Shown: positions 33,282 to 42,607, counted from the first letter of the stretch. The stretch: 64,000 nt of DNA from ELB16-189 sp018266435 (GCA_030123525.1 CP126125.1:2356001-2420000), one strand, 5' to 3'. Numbers and translations are program-made. Notes: generated by a model not told the origin, from the letters alone.

Positions 33282-36110
33282 ATGAGCAAAAAAGATAAAT
33301 CAAAAGAAAAAAACGAAAACGGATCGGTACACACCATCGCCATTGACGGTATGTACGAGAGCTGGTTTCTCGATTATGCATCGTATGTAATTCTGGAACG
33401 TGCCGTGCCTCGTATTGAAGATGGACTCAAACCGGTGCAAAGAAGAATTATGCATTCGCTGAAGGAGATGGACGATGGTCGTTTCAATAAAGTGGCAAAC
33501 GTGATTGGTAACACCATGCAATACCACCCGCACGGTGATGCGGCCATTGGCGAATCCATTGTAAACATCGGTCAAAAAGATTTGCTGCTCGACACGCAAG
33601 GTAACTGGGGCGATGTGCGCACAGGTGACAGCGCGGCCGCTCCGCGTTACATCGAAGCACGACTTTCAAAATTTGCACTTGATGTGGTTTACAATGCTCA
33701 GACTACCGAGTGGCAATTGTCGTACGATGGAAGAAAAAAAGAACCGGTAACTCTGCCCGTGAAGTTTCCTTTGTTACTGGCGCAGGGTGTAGAGGGTATT
33801 GCCGTTGGGTTGTCAACAAAAATTTTACCGCATAATTTTTGTGAATTGATCAAAGCATCAATTGATGTTTTGAAAGGTAAGAACCCAAAAATTTACCCTG
33901 ACTTTCCCACTGGTGGCATTGCCGATTTCTCGGAATACGATCAGGGCTATCGCGGAGGAAAAATAAAAGTACGCGCAAAGATCGAAATCCTGGATAAAAA
34001 AACTTTAGTGATCAAAGAAATTCCATTCGCAACGACTACAGCATCGTTGATGGAGTCCATTGTGAAGGCGAGTGAAAAGGGAAAGATCAAAGTAAAGCAG
34101 GTGATTGACAACACCGCAAAAGACGTAGAGATTCAGGTGAGTTTGCAGGCGGGCATTTCTCCTGAGATTGCGATGGATGCGCTGTATGCATTCACCGATT
34201 GTGAAATTTCAATTTCTCCGAATGCCTGCGTGATCGTAAACGACAAGCCGGTGTTCATGAAGGTGAATGAGATTTTGAAAATTAACACAGAGCAAACCGT
34301 TCAACTGCTTAAGCGCGAGCTCGAGATCAAGAAGAGTGAGTTGATGGAGAAGATACTCTTCTCATCGCTCGAAAAGATTTTCATTGAGAAAAGAATTTAC
34401 CGGAACATTGAAGAGATAGAAACCTTCGAAGAGGTAATTGAAACGGTTGACAAAGGCTTGAAGCCATACAAGAAGCACTTTTACCGCGAAATAACGCGCG
34501 ATGATATACTCCGTTTGCTTGAGATTCGCATTAAACGAATTTCTAAATACGATTCATTCAAAGCAGATGAGTTACTTCGTGATCTTGAAAATGAGTTGAA
34601 GGAGACCCTGCATCACCTGAAACACTTGACCGATTATGCCATAGCTTACTACCAAAACCTTTTAGATAAATATGGAAAAGGTCGCGAGCGCAAAACGGAG
34701 ATTAAAAGCTTCCAATCAGTGGTGGCAACGGAAGTGATCTCAAACAATCAGAAGTTGTATGTGAATCGTGAAGATGGTTTTGTTGGGTTTGGGTTAAAGA
34801 AAGATGACAAGACTGAGTTCATCACCGAATGTTCAGATCTGGATGATATTATTGCTATTCGCAAAGACGGAAAAGCATTGGTAAGCCGCATCAAGGAGAA
34901 AGTGTTCATGGGCAAGGATATTTTACACGTGGGCGTGTGGAAAAAAGGCGATGAGCGCATGGTGTACAACCTGATTTACAGTGATGGCAAGAGTGGAAAA
35001 ACTTTTGCAAAGCGTTTTGCCATGCCAGCCATTATCCGTGACAAAGAATATAATCTTGATCAGGGAAACCCGAACAGCAAAGTACACTACCTCAGCGCCA
35101 ATCCTAACGGAGAGGCCGAAGTGGTAGAAGTAAAACTAAGTCAGAGCAGCACAGCACGCAAAAAGATTTTTGATTTCGATTTTTCAGAACAGGAAATTAA
35201 AGGGCGCGGAGCACGTGGAAACACCATTACAAAGTATCCGGTTCGCAAAGTAGACTTTAAAGAAGCTAAAGGCTCTACTCTGAGCGGGCTGGAGTTGTGG
35301 TTTGACGAGGCCAGCGGAAGGCTGAACAAAGACAAGCGCGGCAAACACGTAGGCAAGTTTGATGGAGATAATCAGATTATGGCCATTACCAAGTCAGGTA
35401 ATTACAAAATCACAGGGTTTGATCTCAACACGCGGTTCGAGCCCGAAAACAAAACAATTTTGCTCGAGAAATTTAATCCAAAAAAAATCATTTCGGCAGT
35501 ATACGTGGATGGCGAGAGCAAACACTATTTTGTCAAACGATTTACCATTGAAACAACAACTCCTGATAAGGAATTTAATTTCATCAGCGAAAGTATCGGC
35601 TCGCGGTTAGAGTTTGTTACAACTTCCGATAATCCTGAAATTGAAATGGAAGTGGTGAAGGGCAAAGGCAAGGATAAAGAGCTAGAGGTTGTTAACCTGG
35701 AAGACATAATCGATGTAAAAGGTTGGAAGGCAATGGGCAACCGGTTGTCGCAATACAAAGTCACCAAAGTAAAGCCGGTAGAAGAACCAGAAGATACCGG
35801 ACTTGAAGAAGGCGATGAAGATAATGCTGAGGTGATGGAAGCGAGTGGCTCTCCATCATCCAAAAAAAAAACCTACCCACCTGAAACCGAAGAAGGCGCG
35901 CAAGCCAACCTCTTTGGTGAAGAACCCCAAGAACAGGTCCTCGTCAACGGTCAGCCGCCCAAAGCAAAAACGCCTAAGCCCAGGCAAGCGGAGCAAGCCG
36001 GTCTCTTTGAAGAAAAAGAAAAAGAAGTGAAAAGAAAAAAAACGGAAACAAACGAAAAAAATAAACCAAAAGGTTTTTCGGCCGGAGACTCAGTTGAACT
36101 AGATGTATGA
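33282..36110 (+). CDS. parC: DNA topoisomerase IV subunit A (ParC), long C-terminal tail
   Basis: 942 residues. The winged-helix/tower part has the QRRIMHS and AAPRYIEARLS motifs; Tyr123 is the DNA-linking tyrosine. A beta-pinwheel C-terminal domain follows (about 490-830). The last 110 residues are an acidic then Lys/Pro/Gln-rich low-complexity tail that is not part of the conserved fold. The gene is 46 bases downstream of parE and its end overlaps the longest reading of the next gene. Confidence 0.9.
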   Translation: MSKKDKSKEKNENGSVHTIAIDGMYESWFLDYASYVILERAVPRIEDGLKPVQRRIMHSLKEMDDGRFNKVANVIGNTMQYHPHGDAAIGESIVNIGQKDLLLDTQGNWGDVRTGDSAAAPRYIEARLSKFALDVVYNAQTTEWQLSYDGRKKEPVTLPVKFPLLLAQGVEGIAVGLSTKILPHNFCELIKASIDVLKGKNPKIYPDFPTGGIADFSEYDQGYRGGKIKVRAKIEILDKKTLVIKEIPFATTTASLMESIVKASEKGKIKVKQVIDNTAKDVEIQVSLQAGISPEIAMDALYAFTDCEISISPNACVIVNDKPVFMKVNEILKINTEQTVQLLKRELEIKKSELMEKILFSSLEKIFIEKRIYRNIEEIETFEEVIETVDKGLKPYKKHFYREITRDDILRLLEIRIKRISKYDSFKADELLRDLENELKETLHHLKHLTDYAIAYYQNLLDKYGKGRERKTEIKSFQSVVATEVISNNQKLYVNREDGFVGFGLKKDDKTEFITECSDLDDIIAIRKDGKALVSRIKEKVFMGKDILHVGVWKKGDERMVYNLIYSDGKSGKTFAKRFAMPAIIRDKEYNLDQGNPNSKVHYLSANPNGEAEVVEVKLSQSSTARKKIFDFDFSEQEIKGRGARGNTITKYPVRKVDFKEAKGSTLSGLELWFDEASGRLNKDKRGKHVGKFDGDNQIMAITKSGNYKITGFDLNTRFEPENKTILLEKFNPKKIISAVYVDGESKHYFVKRFTIETTTPDKEFNFISESIGSRLEFVTTSDNPEIEMEVVKGKGKDKELEVVNLEDIIDVKGWKAMGNRLSQYKVTKVKPVEEPEDTGLEEGDEDNAEVMEASGSPSSKKKTYPPETEEGAQANLFGEEPQEQVLVNGQPPKAKTPKPRQAEQAGLFEEKEKEVKRKKTETNEKNKPKGFSAGDSVELDV

Positions 36111-36120
36111 TACAATGATT

Positions 36121-36780
36121 ATGAAAAAATTAAACACGTTAGTTGTTTTGATATTGTTAACGACACTATCATTTGCGCAGGAAATCAATGTTCGCGGCAA
36201 AGTGAAACAGACCGTAACAGGCAAGGGGGTTATTGCCAAAGTGGTTTACAAAAGCTACCCCACGGGTGGGCTTTCAGGTACATTCAATGACAGTATTTTT
36301 TCATTTTCGATTTTTGGTTCTTCAAAATATGTGATCACGGCAGAGGCAGATGGAAACATTAAAACAGGAATTTTGATTGATCCAAAAGAAGCCAAAGACA
36401 ACCTGATTGTGCGTGATATTGAGTTGACCATTACCGGCCAGCCTATCCGGCTCTCGCACTTAATCTTTGATGCAGGCAAAGCGGTGATCAGACCTGCTTC
36501 ATTTAAAGAACTGGATGAGTTAGTGGCGCTGATGAAAACCAATTCTAAAATGGAAATTCAATTAGAAGGCCATACGGATAATTTGGGCAACCCAGCTGCT
36601 AACCTGAAACTTTCGCAAGCCCGGGTAGATGCTGTAAAAAAATACCTAACAGGCAAAGGCATTAACAAAAATCGCATCAAGACAGTGGCGTTTGGGGGAA
36701 CCAAACCCTTGTCCACCGACAATACAGAGGCTGCCCGGGCCCTAAACCGGAGGGTGGAAATGCGGGTATTGAAGGAGTAG
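36121..36780 (+). CDS. OmpA family outer-membrane protein
   Basis: 219 residues from the ATG at 36121, which begins a clean signal peptide (MKKLNTLVVLILLTTLSFAQ); an upstream ATG at 36103 overlaps parC and adds only six residues. A beta-rich N-terminal half precedes a C-terminal OmpA peptidoglycan-binding domain (LIFDAGKAVIRPAS, EGHTDNLGN with the DAP-binding Asp, LSQARVDAVKKYL, NRRVEMRV). It tethers the outer membrane to peptidoglycan. It probably shares a transcript with parE and parC. Confidence 0.85.
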   Translation: MKKLNTLVVLILLTTLSFAQEINVRGKVKQTVTGKGVIAKVVYKSYPTGGLSGTFNDSIFSFSIFGSSKYVITAEADGNIKTGILIDPKEAKDNLIVRDIELTITGQPIRLSHLIFDAGKAVIRPASFKELDELVALMKTNSKMEIQLEGHTDNLGNPAANLKLSQARVDAVKKYLTGKGINKNRIKTVAFGGTKPLSTDNTEAARALNRRVEMRVLKE

Positions 36781-36789
36781 CCACACCAT

Positions 36790-36797
36790 TATTTTTG
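36790..36797 (+). promoter_or_regulatory. Putative -7 element (TATTTTTG) upstream of the 36869 gene
   Basis: TATTTTTG fits TAnnTTTG but lies 72 bases before the start codon, implying a leader of about 65 bases. No clear -33 partner was found. Confidence 0.28.
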
Positions 36798-36868
36798 CAT
36801 TTTTTTTATCATGTCATGCAACTATTTTGGGGATTGAGAGTATCTAATACATATTAACCCTCAGATGT

Positions 36869-37333
36869 ATGGCACTCCTCGGTTTCTTCGGCAAAAAAAA
36901 GAAAGAATTTAAAGCTTTTTGTAACGTTACCCACGAGCCGCTTGAAAAGGGCTTTGGCTACTTACTGACCACTGCCCAGGTTATTTCTTCTAAAAAATAT
37001 TGGGATTTGATCATGACCGAACCCGAAACACTTTCGTACACTATCTCTCATTTTAATAATCAGCCGGGTGGAACACAAATGCGCCACATGATTTTTGAGA
37101 AATATGCTTCGGTCAACAAGCCCTGGATAGTTTCTGATTCAGTAATTAATTATTTTGAAGTAGATAAAATACAAGCTCGTAATAGTGCCCAGAAATGGTG
37201 GGAGAGTGAGGGCAACTATGTGCCCGAAGCCTCCGGGCCGGCTGTTCAGCAACTGGATGGCAGTAGTTTTAATGACTTTAAAGAGTATGCCGTGTTAGAA
37301 GCAGGCCGGGTAAAGGCATCCTCAAGAAAGTAA
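36869..37333 (+). CDS. Hypothetical protein of 154 residues
   Basis: No signal peptide or membrane helix. A Lys-rich start (GFFGKKKKEFKAF) is followed by a mixed alpha/beta sequence with no motif I recognise. Codon use is like the neighbours and the start has a reasonable leader, so it is likely a real gene. Function unknown. Confidence 0.6.
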   Translation: MALLGFFGKKKKEFKAFCNVTHEPLEKGFGYLLTTAQVISSKKYWDLIMTEPETLSYTISHFNNQPGGTQMRHMIFEKYASVNKPWIVSDSVINYFEVDKIQARNSAQKWWESEGNYVPEASGPAVQQLDGSSFNDFKEYAVLEAGRVKASSRK

Positions 37334-37707
37334 ATGACCTGTTAATTTTTATTCTGAAAATGGTCAGACCGGATTGCGTACTGGTATTTTTTGTGTACTT
37401 CCAATAAATTTTGTGCTGTTCTGTTGTTGCACAACATTGTAACACTCTTCTTTCTTGTAATAAAACTCACACAAACTTTTCAGGCTGTGCAATTTAACTG
37501 TGAGAATAGCTACGATAATCTTTTGGTTATTTGAGGCTAATGCCTTTTTTTTAGGAAACAGATTGCGATTATTTTTGAAAAAAAAGCGTTGGAGGTTTGT
37601 GATAGTGTTGAACCATAGCCTGCCACTCACTACGCCAACCAGGCAAGTATTGCACGAAATAGTATCAAAGAATATGCTATCTTCCACCACTAATTTATTT
37701 TTACCGG
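37334..37707. other. Intergenic region, 374 bases, no supported gene
   Basis: AT-rich sequence with overlapping short frames on both strands but no homology-like motif, RNA structure or promoter I could support. It separates the hypothetical gene at 36869 from the transglutaminase-like gene. Confidence 0.4.
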
Positions 37708-38559
37708 ATGCAGGATAAAGAACTTAAAGCGCTTGTTTCTTTACTGGATGATGATGACCAGCAGGTAATTTCGCACGTAGAAGAAAAAATATTGTCTATT
37801 GGCAAAGAAGCCATTCCTTTTTTAGAGCAGGAGTGGGAAAGTAACCTGAACCCCACCGTGCAAGGAAGAATTGAGGAGCTGATTCACACCCTGCAGTATG
37901 ATTTAGTGCGCGAGCGGTTGAAAAACTGGTATGCCGGTAGTGAGCAAGACTTGCTTACCGGTATGTGGATTTTGGCCACGTATCAATACCCTGATTTAGA
38001 ATTGGAGAAACTAAAGCAGGAGATGGAACAAGTTTACTATGAAACATGGCTTGAATTCAGACCCGACTTGTTTCCCTTTGATCAGGTGAAAGTGATCAAT
38101 AGTGTACTCTATAATAAGCTGAAGTTTGGGGCAAACACCAAAAACTTTCATTCGCCTGGCAACTCCATGATTAATGTGGTGTTAGAATCCCGCAAAGGAA
38201 ACCCGATTACCCTTTGCGTGATTTACTTGTTGGTAGCTCAGAAATTAAAACTTCCCGTTTATGGGGTAAACCTGCCCAACCTTTTTATTCTCACATACAA
38301 AGACAACAACCATCAATTTTATATCAATGCGTTTAATCGGGGGTTGATATTTTCAAAACAAGACATTGAAAATTATATCAATGAGTTGCACCTCGCTTCG
38401 CAGCCTTCATTTTTTGAATCTTGCTCCAGCCTGGAGATCATTCGCAGAGCATTGCGAAATCTGGTGATGAGTTTTGAAAAAATGGGTGAGCACGCCAAAG
38501 CCGATGAAGTTAAAGTTTTACTGGTGGATATTTCGGATGGAGGAGATTTGGGAGTTTAG
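37708..38559 (+). CDS. Transglutaminase-like (SirB1-type) protein
   Basis: 283 residues. The SirB1/transglutaminase-like pattern is clear in the middle: NSMINVVLESRKGNPITLCVIYLLVAQKL and LPVYGVNLPNLFIL. Cys in TLC takes the catalytic Cys position. A helical N-terminal part resembles HEAT-type repeats (about 1-70). The activity of SirB1 proteins is not established. The gene end overlaps the MgtC gene end by 4 bases on the opposite strand. Confidence 0.78.
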   Translation: MQDKELKALVSLLDDDDQQVISHVEEKILSIGKEAIPFLEQEWESNLNPTVQGRIEELIHTLQYDLVRERLKNWYAGSEQDLLTGMWILATYQYPDLELEKLKQEMEQVYYETWLEFRPDLFPFDQVKVINSVLYNKLKFGANTKNFHSPGNSMINVVLESRKGNPITLCVIYLLVAQKLKLPVYGVNLPNLFILTYKDNNHQFYINAFNRGLIFSKQDIENYINELHLASQPSFFESCSSLEIIRRALRNLVMSFEKMGEHAKADEVKVLLVDISDGGDLGV

Positions 38560-39194
38560 TACCCGAATGAAAGCACGTTAGGCTCGGCCTTCAGGGTCAT
38601 AGTAAACATTTCCAGTTTTTTTTCTGAGCCAAACACTTCGTAGATCACAACGAAAGAATGGTTGTCTTTAATGTCGCGTTTCTTTTTATAGCTCAGGTTT
38701 AGGTCAATCAAAATTTTTTCAATGTAGGCGTGGCTGTCATGGTCTGGCAGAAACCCTATTTTGTAAGTGCGCGACTGATGCCAGCGCTCGATCCATCCCT
38801 GAACATTTTCAAGAAAGGTAAGCACCACCAGTACTACACCTGAGCCAACGATAGCTACAAAATATTCTCCCGCACCTACTGCCATGCCGAGTGCTGCCGA
38901 GATCCAAATGGTAGTAGCCGTAGTAATGCCCGAGATGGTAAGCCCGTCTTTGAAAATCACCCCGCCTCCCAAAAAGCCAATGCCGGTAACAATATTGGCC
39001 GCCAGTCGGTCGGGGTTGTTGGCACCCAGGTTCATTGAAATTTCGGTGAAGATGGTAGAACCCAGGCAAATCATGATCATGGTGCGCAGGCCGGCTGCCT
39101 TGCTCCGGTATTCCCGCTCAAGGCCAATGGCAGTGCCAATGACGAATGATACCAGCAGGCGCAAGGCTACTTCTAAATCCAGATTGAAGTCCAT
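38556..39194 (-). CDS. MgtC/SapB family membrane protein
   Basis: 212 residues. The N-terminal MgtC domain has four to five helices and the signature LVSFVIGTAIGLEREYRSKAAGLRTMIMICLGS (residues about 13-46), then GIGFLGGGVIF. A short cytoplasmic C-terminal domain follows. MgtC proteins affect magnesium adaptation and the F-type ATPase in other bacteria; transport itself is not proven. It converges on the preceding plus-strand gene with a 4-base overlap. Confidence 0.88.
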   Translation of the reverse strand: MDFNLDLEVALRLLVSFVIGTAIGLEREYRSKAAGLRTMIMICLGSTIFTEISMNLGANNPDRLAANIVTGIGFLGGGVIFKDGLTISGITTATTIWISAALGMAVGAGEYFVAIVGSGVVLVVLTFLENVQGWIERWHQSRTYKIGFLPDHDSHAYIEKILIDLNLSYKKKRDIKDNHSFVVIYEVFGSEKKLEMFTMTLKAEPNVLSFGY

Positions 39195-39274
39195 GCTAAT
39201 TATTTTTAACTTTAAAGATAGCCGATGAACTCAACATTTGGAATTTTTGGGCTAATCAAGTCAGGGTAAAATGT

Positions 39275-39282
39275 TAGTTTTG
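39275..39282 (+). promoter_or_regulatory. Putative -7 element (TAGTTTTG) for the Rieske oxygenase gene
   Basis: TAGTTTTG fits TAnnTTTG and lies 16 bases before the ATG at 39299. A TTTG at 39246-39249 is farther upstream than the usual spacing. Confidence 0.4.
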
Positions 39283-39298
39283 ATTTTAATACAGACGC

Positions 39299-40348
39299 AT
39301 GGCGGATCATTCACTCTTTCTGAAGAATCTATGGTACCTGGCGTGCCATGGTTCATTTCTTAAACCGGGCAAGTTATTAGGTAAAGAAATGCTTGGCGAA
39401 AAAATTGTTTTGGGTCGCGATAAAAACGGAATACCTTTTGCCTTGCGCGATAACTGTGCTCACCGGGGTGTGCCTTTGTCGCAGGGATGGTTTAAAAACG
39501 ATACCCTGCAATGCTGCTATCATGGTTGGGAATTTGGTACCGATGGTGTTTGTAAAAATATTCCGGCATTGCCGCCCGGAGGTACAATTGACGTTTCAAA
39601 GATCAAAGTATTTCAATATCCCTGCAAAGAAATAAACGGTACCATTTGGGTGTATATCCCTGAAAAAAAATTACCGAATACCGAACCCAAAATGCCTGTG
39701 CCGGATTTGATTTTATCGGCAGATAAAAAATTTCTTCATGTAGAGACGGTAACATTGCCGGCCGACATTGATCACTCAGTGATTGGCCTGATTGACCCTT
39801 CACACGTAACGTTTGTGCACCAGTCCTGGTATTGGCGTTCAGCCAAAAAACGAAAATTGAAAGAAAAGAAATTTGAACCAAGCCCGCTTGGTTTTAAAAT
39901 GGTTCGTCATGCACCTTCTAATAATTCCAAAGGATATGGTATTTTGAAAGGAGGAACATCAACTGAAATTACGTTTGAAATCCCCGGCATCCGCTGGGAG
40001 CATATCAAAGTAGGTGAGAAGCACGAAATCATTTCCATTACAATACTCACACCGATCAATGATCACCAGACTGAACTTACCCATATTTTTTACAGCACAC
40101 TCGCTATTTCGCGCTGGCTGTGGTGGCCGCTGAAACGATTAGGCAAACAATTTATCGGGCAGGATTTGGGAGTATTTCAAAAACTCAGCGAAGGCTTGAA
40201 GTCAAAACCAACGCTTTCGCTCATTGGTGAACCTGATATGCAAGCGCGGTGGTACTATGAGATCAAAAGGTTGTGGGCTATTTCACAACAAAACAATGAA
40301 CCGTTTGTGAACCCGGTAACTTCCCAAACACTGCATTGGGTAACATGA
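39299..40348 (+). CDS. Rieske 2Fe-2S aromatic ring-hydroxylating oxygenase
   Basis: 349 residues. The Rieske cluster ligands are Cys53, His55, Cys72 and His75 (CAHRGV and CCYHGW). The C-terminal catalytic domain carries the mononuclear-iron pattern DIDHSVIGLIDPSHVTFVH. Layout and size resemble VanA-like single-component oxygenases, which hydroxylate or demethylate ring compounds with a separate reductase; no reductase gene is nearby. Substrate unknown. A short leader and a -7 element at 39275 support the start. Confidence 0.88.
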   Translation: MADHSLFLKNLWYLACHGSFLKPGKLLGKEMLGEKIVLGRDKNGIPFALRDNCAHRGVPLSQGWFKNDTLQCCYHGWEFGTDGVCKNIPALPPGGTIDVSKIKVFQYPCKEINGTIWVYIPEKKLPNTEPKMPVPDLILSADKKFLHVETVTLPADIDHSVIGLIDPSHVTFVHQSWYWRSAKKRKLKEKKFEPSPLGFKMVRHAPSNNSKGYGILKGGTSTEITFEIPGIRWEHIKVGEKHEIISITILTPINDHQTELTHIFYSTLAISRWLWWPLKRLGKQFIGQDLGVFQKLSEGLKSKPTLSLIGEPDMQARWYYEIKRLWAISQQNNEPFVNPVTSQTLHWVT

Positions 40349-40512
40349 TGACATTCAAAAAAAAATACATTGTAGTTGCCACCGGCTATCAAGGTTCTTT
40401 ACTTCGAATTACTACGGATATCTTCTTGACATCAGGTGGTGGATGCATTTGGTGCGTATGATTTTTTAGTACTGGCCAGGTAGTAGTGCTGACTAAAATT
40501 TACTAACTCCTA

Positions 40513-41175
40513 TCAAAGGGCAAATCCCATCAAGGCTATTACATGGCAGGCTGTGCCTGCGAGCACAAACAAGTGCCAAACAAAATGGGCGTATTTTAAT
40601 CGGTGGTCATAAACAAAAAACAAGACACCGGCCGAATACATCACCCCGCCACCCATTAACCAAAACAATCCCCAGAAAGGCAGCGCATCATACAGGGGTT
40701 TTGCTGCCACCACGGCCAGCCATCCCATGCCAAGGTACAAAGCGGTTGAAAGTTTATCTGATTTTACATCGCGTACTGATTTGAGTACAATTCCGGCAGC
40801 GGCCAATGCCCAGGTAACTCCAAAAAGTGACCAGCCCCAAGCTCCATATAAAACCGTAAGGGTAAACGGTGAGTAGGTGCCGGCAATTAATAGAAAGATA
40901 GCGCAGTGGTCAAACAGTTTAAAAACCTGTTTCGTACGACTGTGCGGAAAAGCATGGTACAAGGTTGAAGCGAGGTAAAGCATCATCATGGTGGCCCCAA
41001 AAATACTTACACCTACAATTGCCGCAGCTCCGTGCGCTTTTAAAATCAGGATAGGTGTAATGGCAACGGCTGCCAAAAAACCAACACCGTGACTGATGCT
41101 GTTGGAAATTTCTTCTCCTACTGTTTGAGGGTAGTCTTGGTGATAAAGGCCGGGTGACAAGTCAGGGTCTTTCAT
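40513..41175 (-). CDS. Hemolysin III family protein (PAQR/YqfA-like)
   Basis: 220 residues with seven membrane helices. The HlyIII/PAQR zinc-site residues are visible: ISHGVGF near residue 30, STLYHAF with DHCAI in the middle, and HFVWHLFV near the C-terminus. PAQR proteins share a zinc-dependent hydrolase-like site, but the bacterial function is uncertain. The gene is downstream of rnpB on the same strand, with no terminator seen between them. Confidence 0.88.
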   Translation of the reverse strand: MKDPDLSPGLYHQDYPQTVGEEISNSISHGVGFLAAVAITPILILKAHGAAAIVGVSIFGATMMMLYLASTLYHAFPHSRTKQVFKLFDHCAIFLLIAGTYSPFTLTVLYGAWGWSLFGVTWALAAAGIVLKSVRDVKSDKLSTALYLGMGWLAVVAAKPLYDALPFWGLFWLMGGGVMYSAGVLFFVYDHRLKYAHFVWHLFVLAGTACHVIALMGFAL

Positions 41176-41202
41176 AGATTATACATAAGAATAAAATAAA
41201 AA

Positions 41203-41597
41203 AGCAAACCTGTAAGCCGGGTTCTGTTCCCCGACTTTAGTCGGGGTGCTTATCATTTATCTAGCCCTGATGTCGCCACCAGGATCAATCAGCCTACCCA
41301 ATCCCGATAGAGCAGAAAACTGTTCAAGGAACGGGCAGTTCCATCATCGGGACCTATTTGGCCTTTCAACCCGTAAGGCTTGCCATGCCCCGGGTGTCAC
41401 CACCCGGGCGGTGGGCTTTTACCCCGCCTTTTCACCTTTTCCTGCCGCAATCAAGTTGCAACGGGTAGTTTGTTTTCTGTGGCGCTCTCTGTCTCCCGAC
41501 AAGTCGGGGGCCTTCCCGTTAGGAAGTACGGTGCCCTGTGTTGCCCGGACTTTCCTTACTGACGGTAACCGTCAGCACGATAAGCCGGTTTGCTTTT
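41203..41597 (-). ncRNA. rnpB: RNase P RNA (rnpB), bacterial class A
   Basis: On the minus strand the conserved core is easy to read: GAAAGTCCGGGC with CACAGGGC near the 5' end, and AGAACCCGGCTTA near the 3' end. P1 is closed by GCAAACC with GGTTTGC at the two ends. The element AGGGTGAAAAGG-like P10/11 region and several GC-rich hairpins (GGCGGGGTAAAAGCCCACC and CACCCGGG) fit as well. It is the catalytic RNA that matures tRNA 5' ends. The TAnnTTTG box at 41603-41610 lies just before the inferred 5' end, which supports the boundary. Ends are good to a few bases. Confidence 0.92.
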
Positions 41598-41602
41598 GTG
41601 TG

Positions 41603-41610
41603 CAAAGGTA
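41603..41610 (-). promoter_or_regulatory. Putative -7 element (TACCTTTG) for rnpB
   Basis: Minus-strand TACCTTTG fits TAnnTTTG and ends 6 bases before the inferred rnpB 5' end at 41597, the spacing expected for a -7 box. This is the best-supported promoter in the window, because the RNA 5' end is independently placed by the P1 helix. Confidence 0.6.
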
Positions 41611-41627
41611 GCAATCAAAAAAATATT

Positions 41628-41635
41628 TATCTTTG
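41628..41635 (+). promoter_or_regulatory. Putative -7 element (TATCTTTG) for the ligand-gated channel gene
   Basis: Plus-strand TATCTTTG fits TAnnTTTG. It overlaps the earliest possible ATG of the downstream gene (41633) and so argues for the later ATG at 41660 as the true start. Confidence 0.5.
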
Positions 41636-41659
41636 AAATGTGGCCCTAACCCCGCCTGT

Positions 41660-42604
41660 ATGAAGCATTGGCTCAAATTGATTATTCCTCTGCTGTTTGC
41701 ATTTCAGTTATCACAAGCTAAATCAAGACCCGACACCGTAAGAGTGGGTGCATTTATTATCAGCATTCATGATATTGATTTTCATGACTTACAATACACC
41801 GTGCGCATGTGGTTATGGTTCAACTACGATAATCCAAAATTTGATTTTTCCAAACAAATTGATATTCCTAATGCCAAAGACATTGAAATATCATCGGTAA
41901 GTATTGACACGGTAAACGGTAGATACTGGGCGCAGATGCGTGTGAAGTGTACCATGAAAGAAAACTGGAAGGTGAAGGATTTCCCTTTTGATGAACAACA
42001 CTTGAAAATTATTATTGAAGACGAAGAGCAAGACATAGACAACGTGGTGTTTGTGGCCGATACAGCCAATAGTCGTTTTGATAATGTAGAGGTATTGGAA
42101 GGTTGGAATGTAGATGCCTTTAAGGTAGCAACAGGCAAAAGCACCTATAAAACTTCGTTTGGTAATCCAGTTCCCGGCCATCACGTTCAAACTTTTTCCA
42201 TGTTCACTATTGAAATGGATATTGAGCGCGAGGCAACAGGGTTATTTTTGAAAGTTTTTGTAGGTATGTATTTCGCTTTTTTAATCGCACTGGTTAGTTT
42301 CCTTTCAGATACCAATGAATTGGAACCCCGCTTTGGGTTACCTGTTGGCGGTTTATTTGCCGCGGTGGGAAATAAATACATCATTGATTCATTGCTGCCT
42401 CAATCTTCGCAGTTTAGTTTGGTAGATATCTTACATAGTCTCACATTTTTGGGTATCTTCGGTATATTGACAGTTTCAGCTATTGCGTTGAAACTTCACA
42501 ACAACGACCAGGTGGTGAAAGCCCACCGAGTCAATAAAGTTGGAGCAGTCATAATAATCGTGGGCTACGTGGCAGCCAATGTTTACTACATAGTTACTTC
42601 GTAA
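41660..42604 (+). CDS. Pentameric ligand-gated ion channel homologue (Cys-loop receptor family, prokaryotic)
   Basis: 314 residues from the ATG at 41660 (an upstream ATG at 41633 lies on the -7 box). A signal peptide (1-20) is followed by a beta-rich extracellular domain. This contains YTVRMWLWFNYDNP (46-59), recalling the WxDxR strand, and WKVKDFPFDEQHLKI (103-117), the FPFDxQ hallmark of the family. Four membrane helices follow at about 193-215, 225-245, 252-278 and 292-313. The Cys-loop cysteines are absent, as in bacterial members. TM2 differs from GLIC/ELIC. It is likely an inner-membrane channel gated by an unknown ligand. Its stop is 3 bases from the kup stop on the other strand. Confidence 0.68.
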   Translation: MKHWLKLIIPLLFAFQLSQAKSRPDTVRVGAFIISIHDIDFHDLQYTVRMWLWFNYDNPKFDFSKQIDIPNAKDIEISSVSIDTVNGRYWAQMRVKCTMKENWKVKDFPFDEQHLKIIIEDEEQDIDNVVFVADTANSRFDNVEVLEGWNVDAFKVATGKSTYKTSFGNPVPGHHVQTFSMFTIEMDIEREATGLFLKVFVGMYFAFLIALVSFLSDTNELEPRFGLPVGGLFAAVGNKYIIDSLLPQSSQFSLVDILHSLTFLGIFGILTVSAIALKLHNNDQVVKAHRVNKVGAVIIIVGYVAANVYYIVTS

Positions 42605-42607
42605 GGG

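Noticed and set aside
37364..37718. Overlapping short frames on both strands between the 36869 and 37708 genes
   Set aside because: They overlap each other, have no motif, no promoter support and unlike composition.
41246..41611. 121-residue plus-strand open frame
   Set aside because: It lies wholly antisense to RNase P RNA and its open state follows from the RNA sequence.
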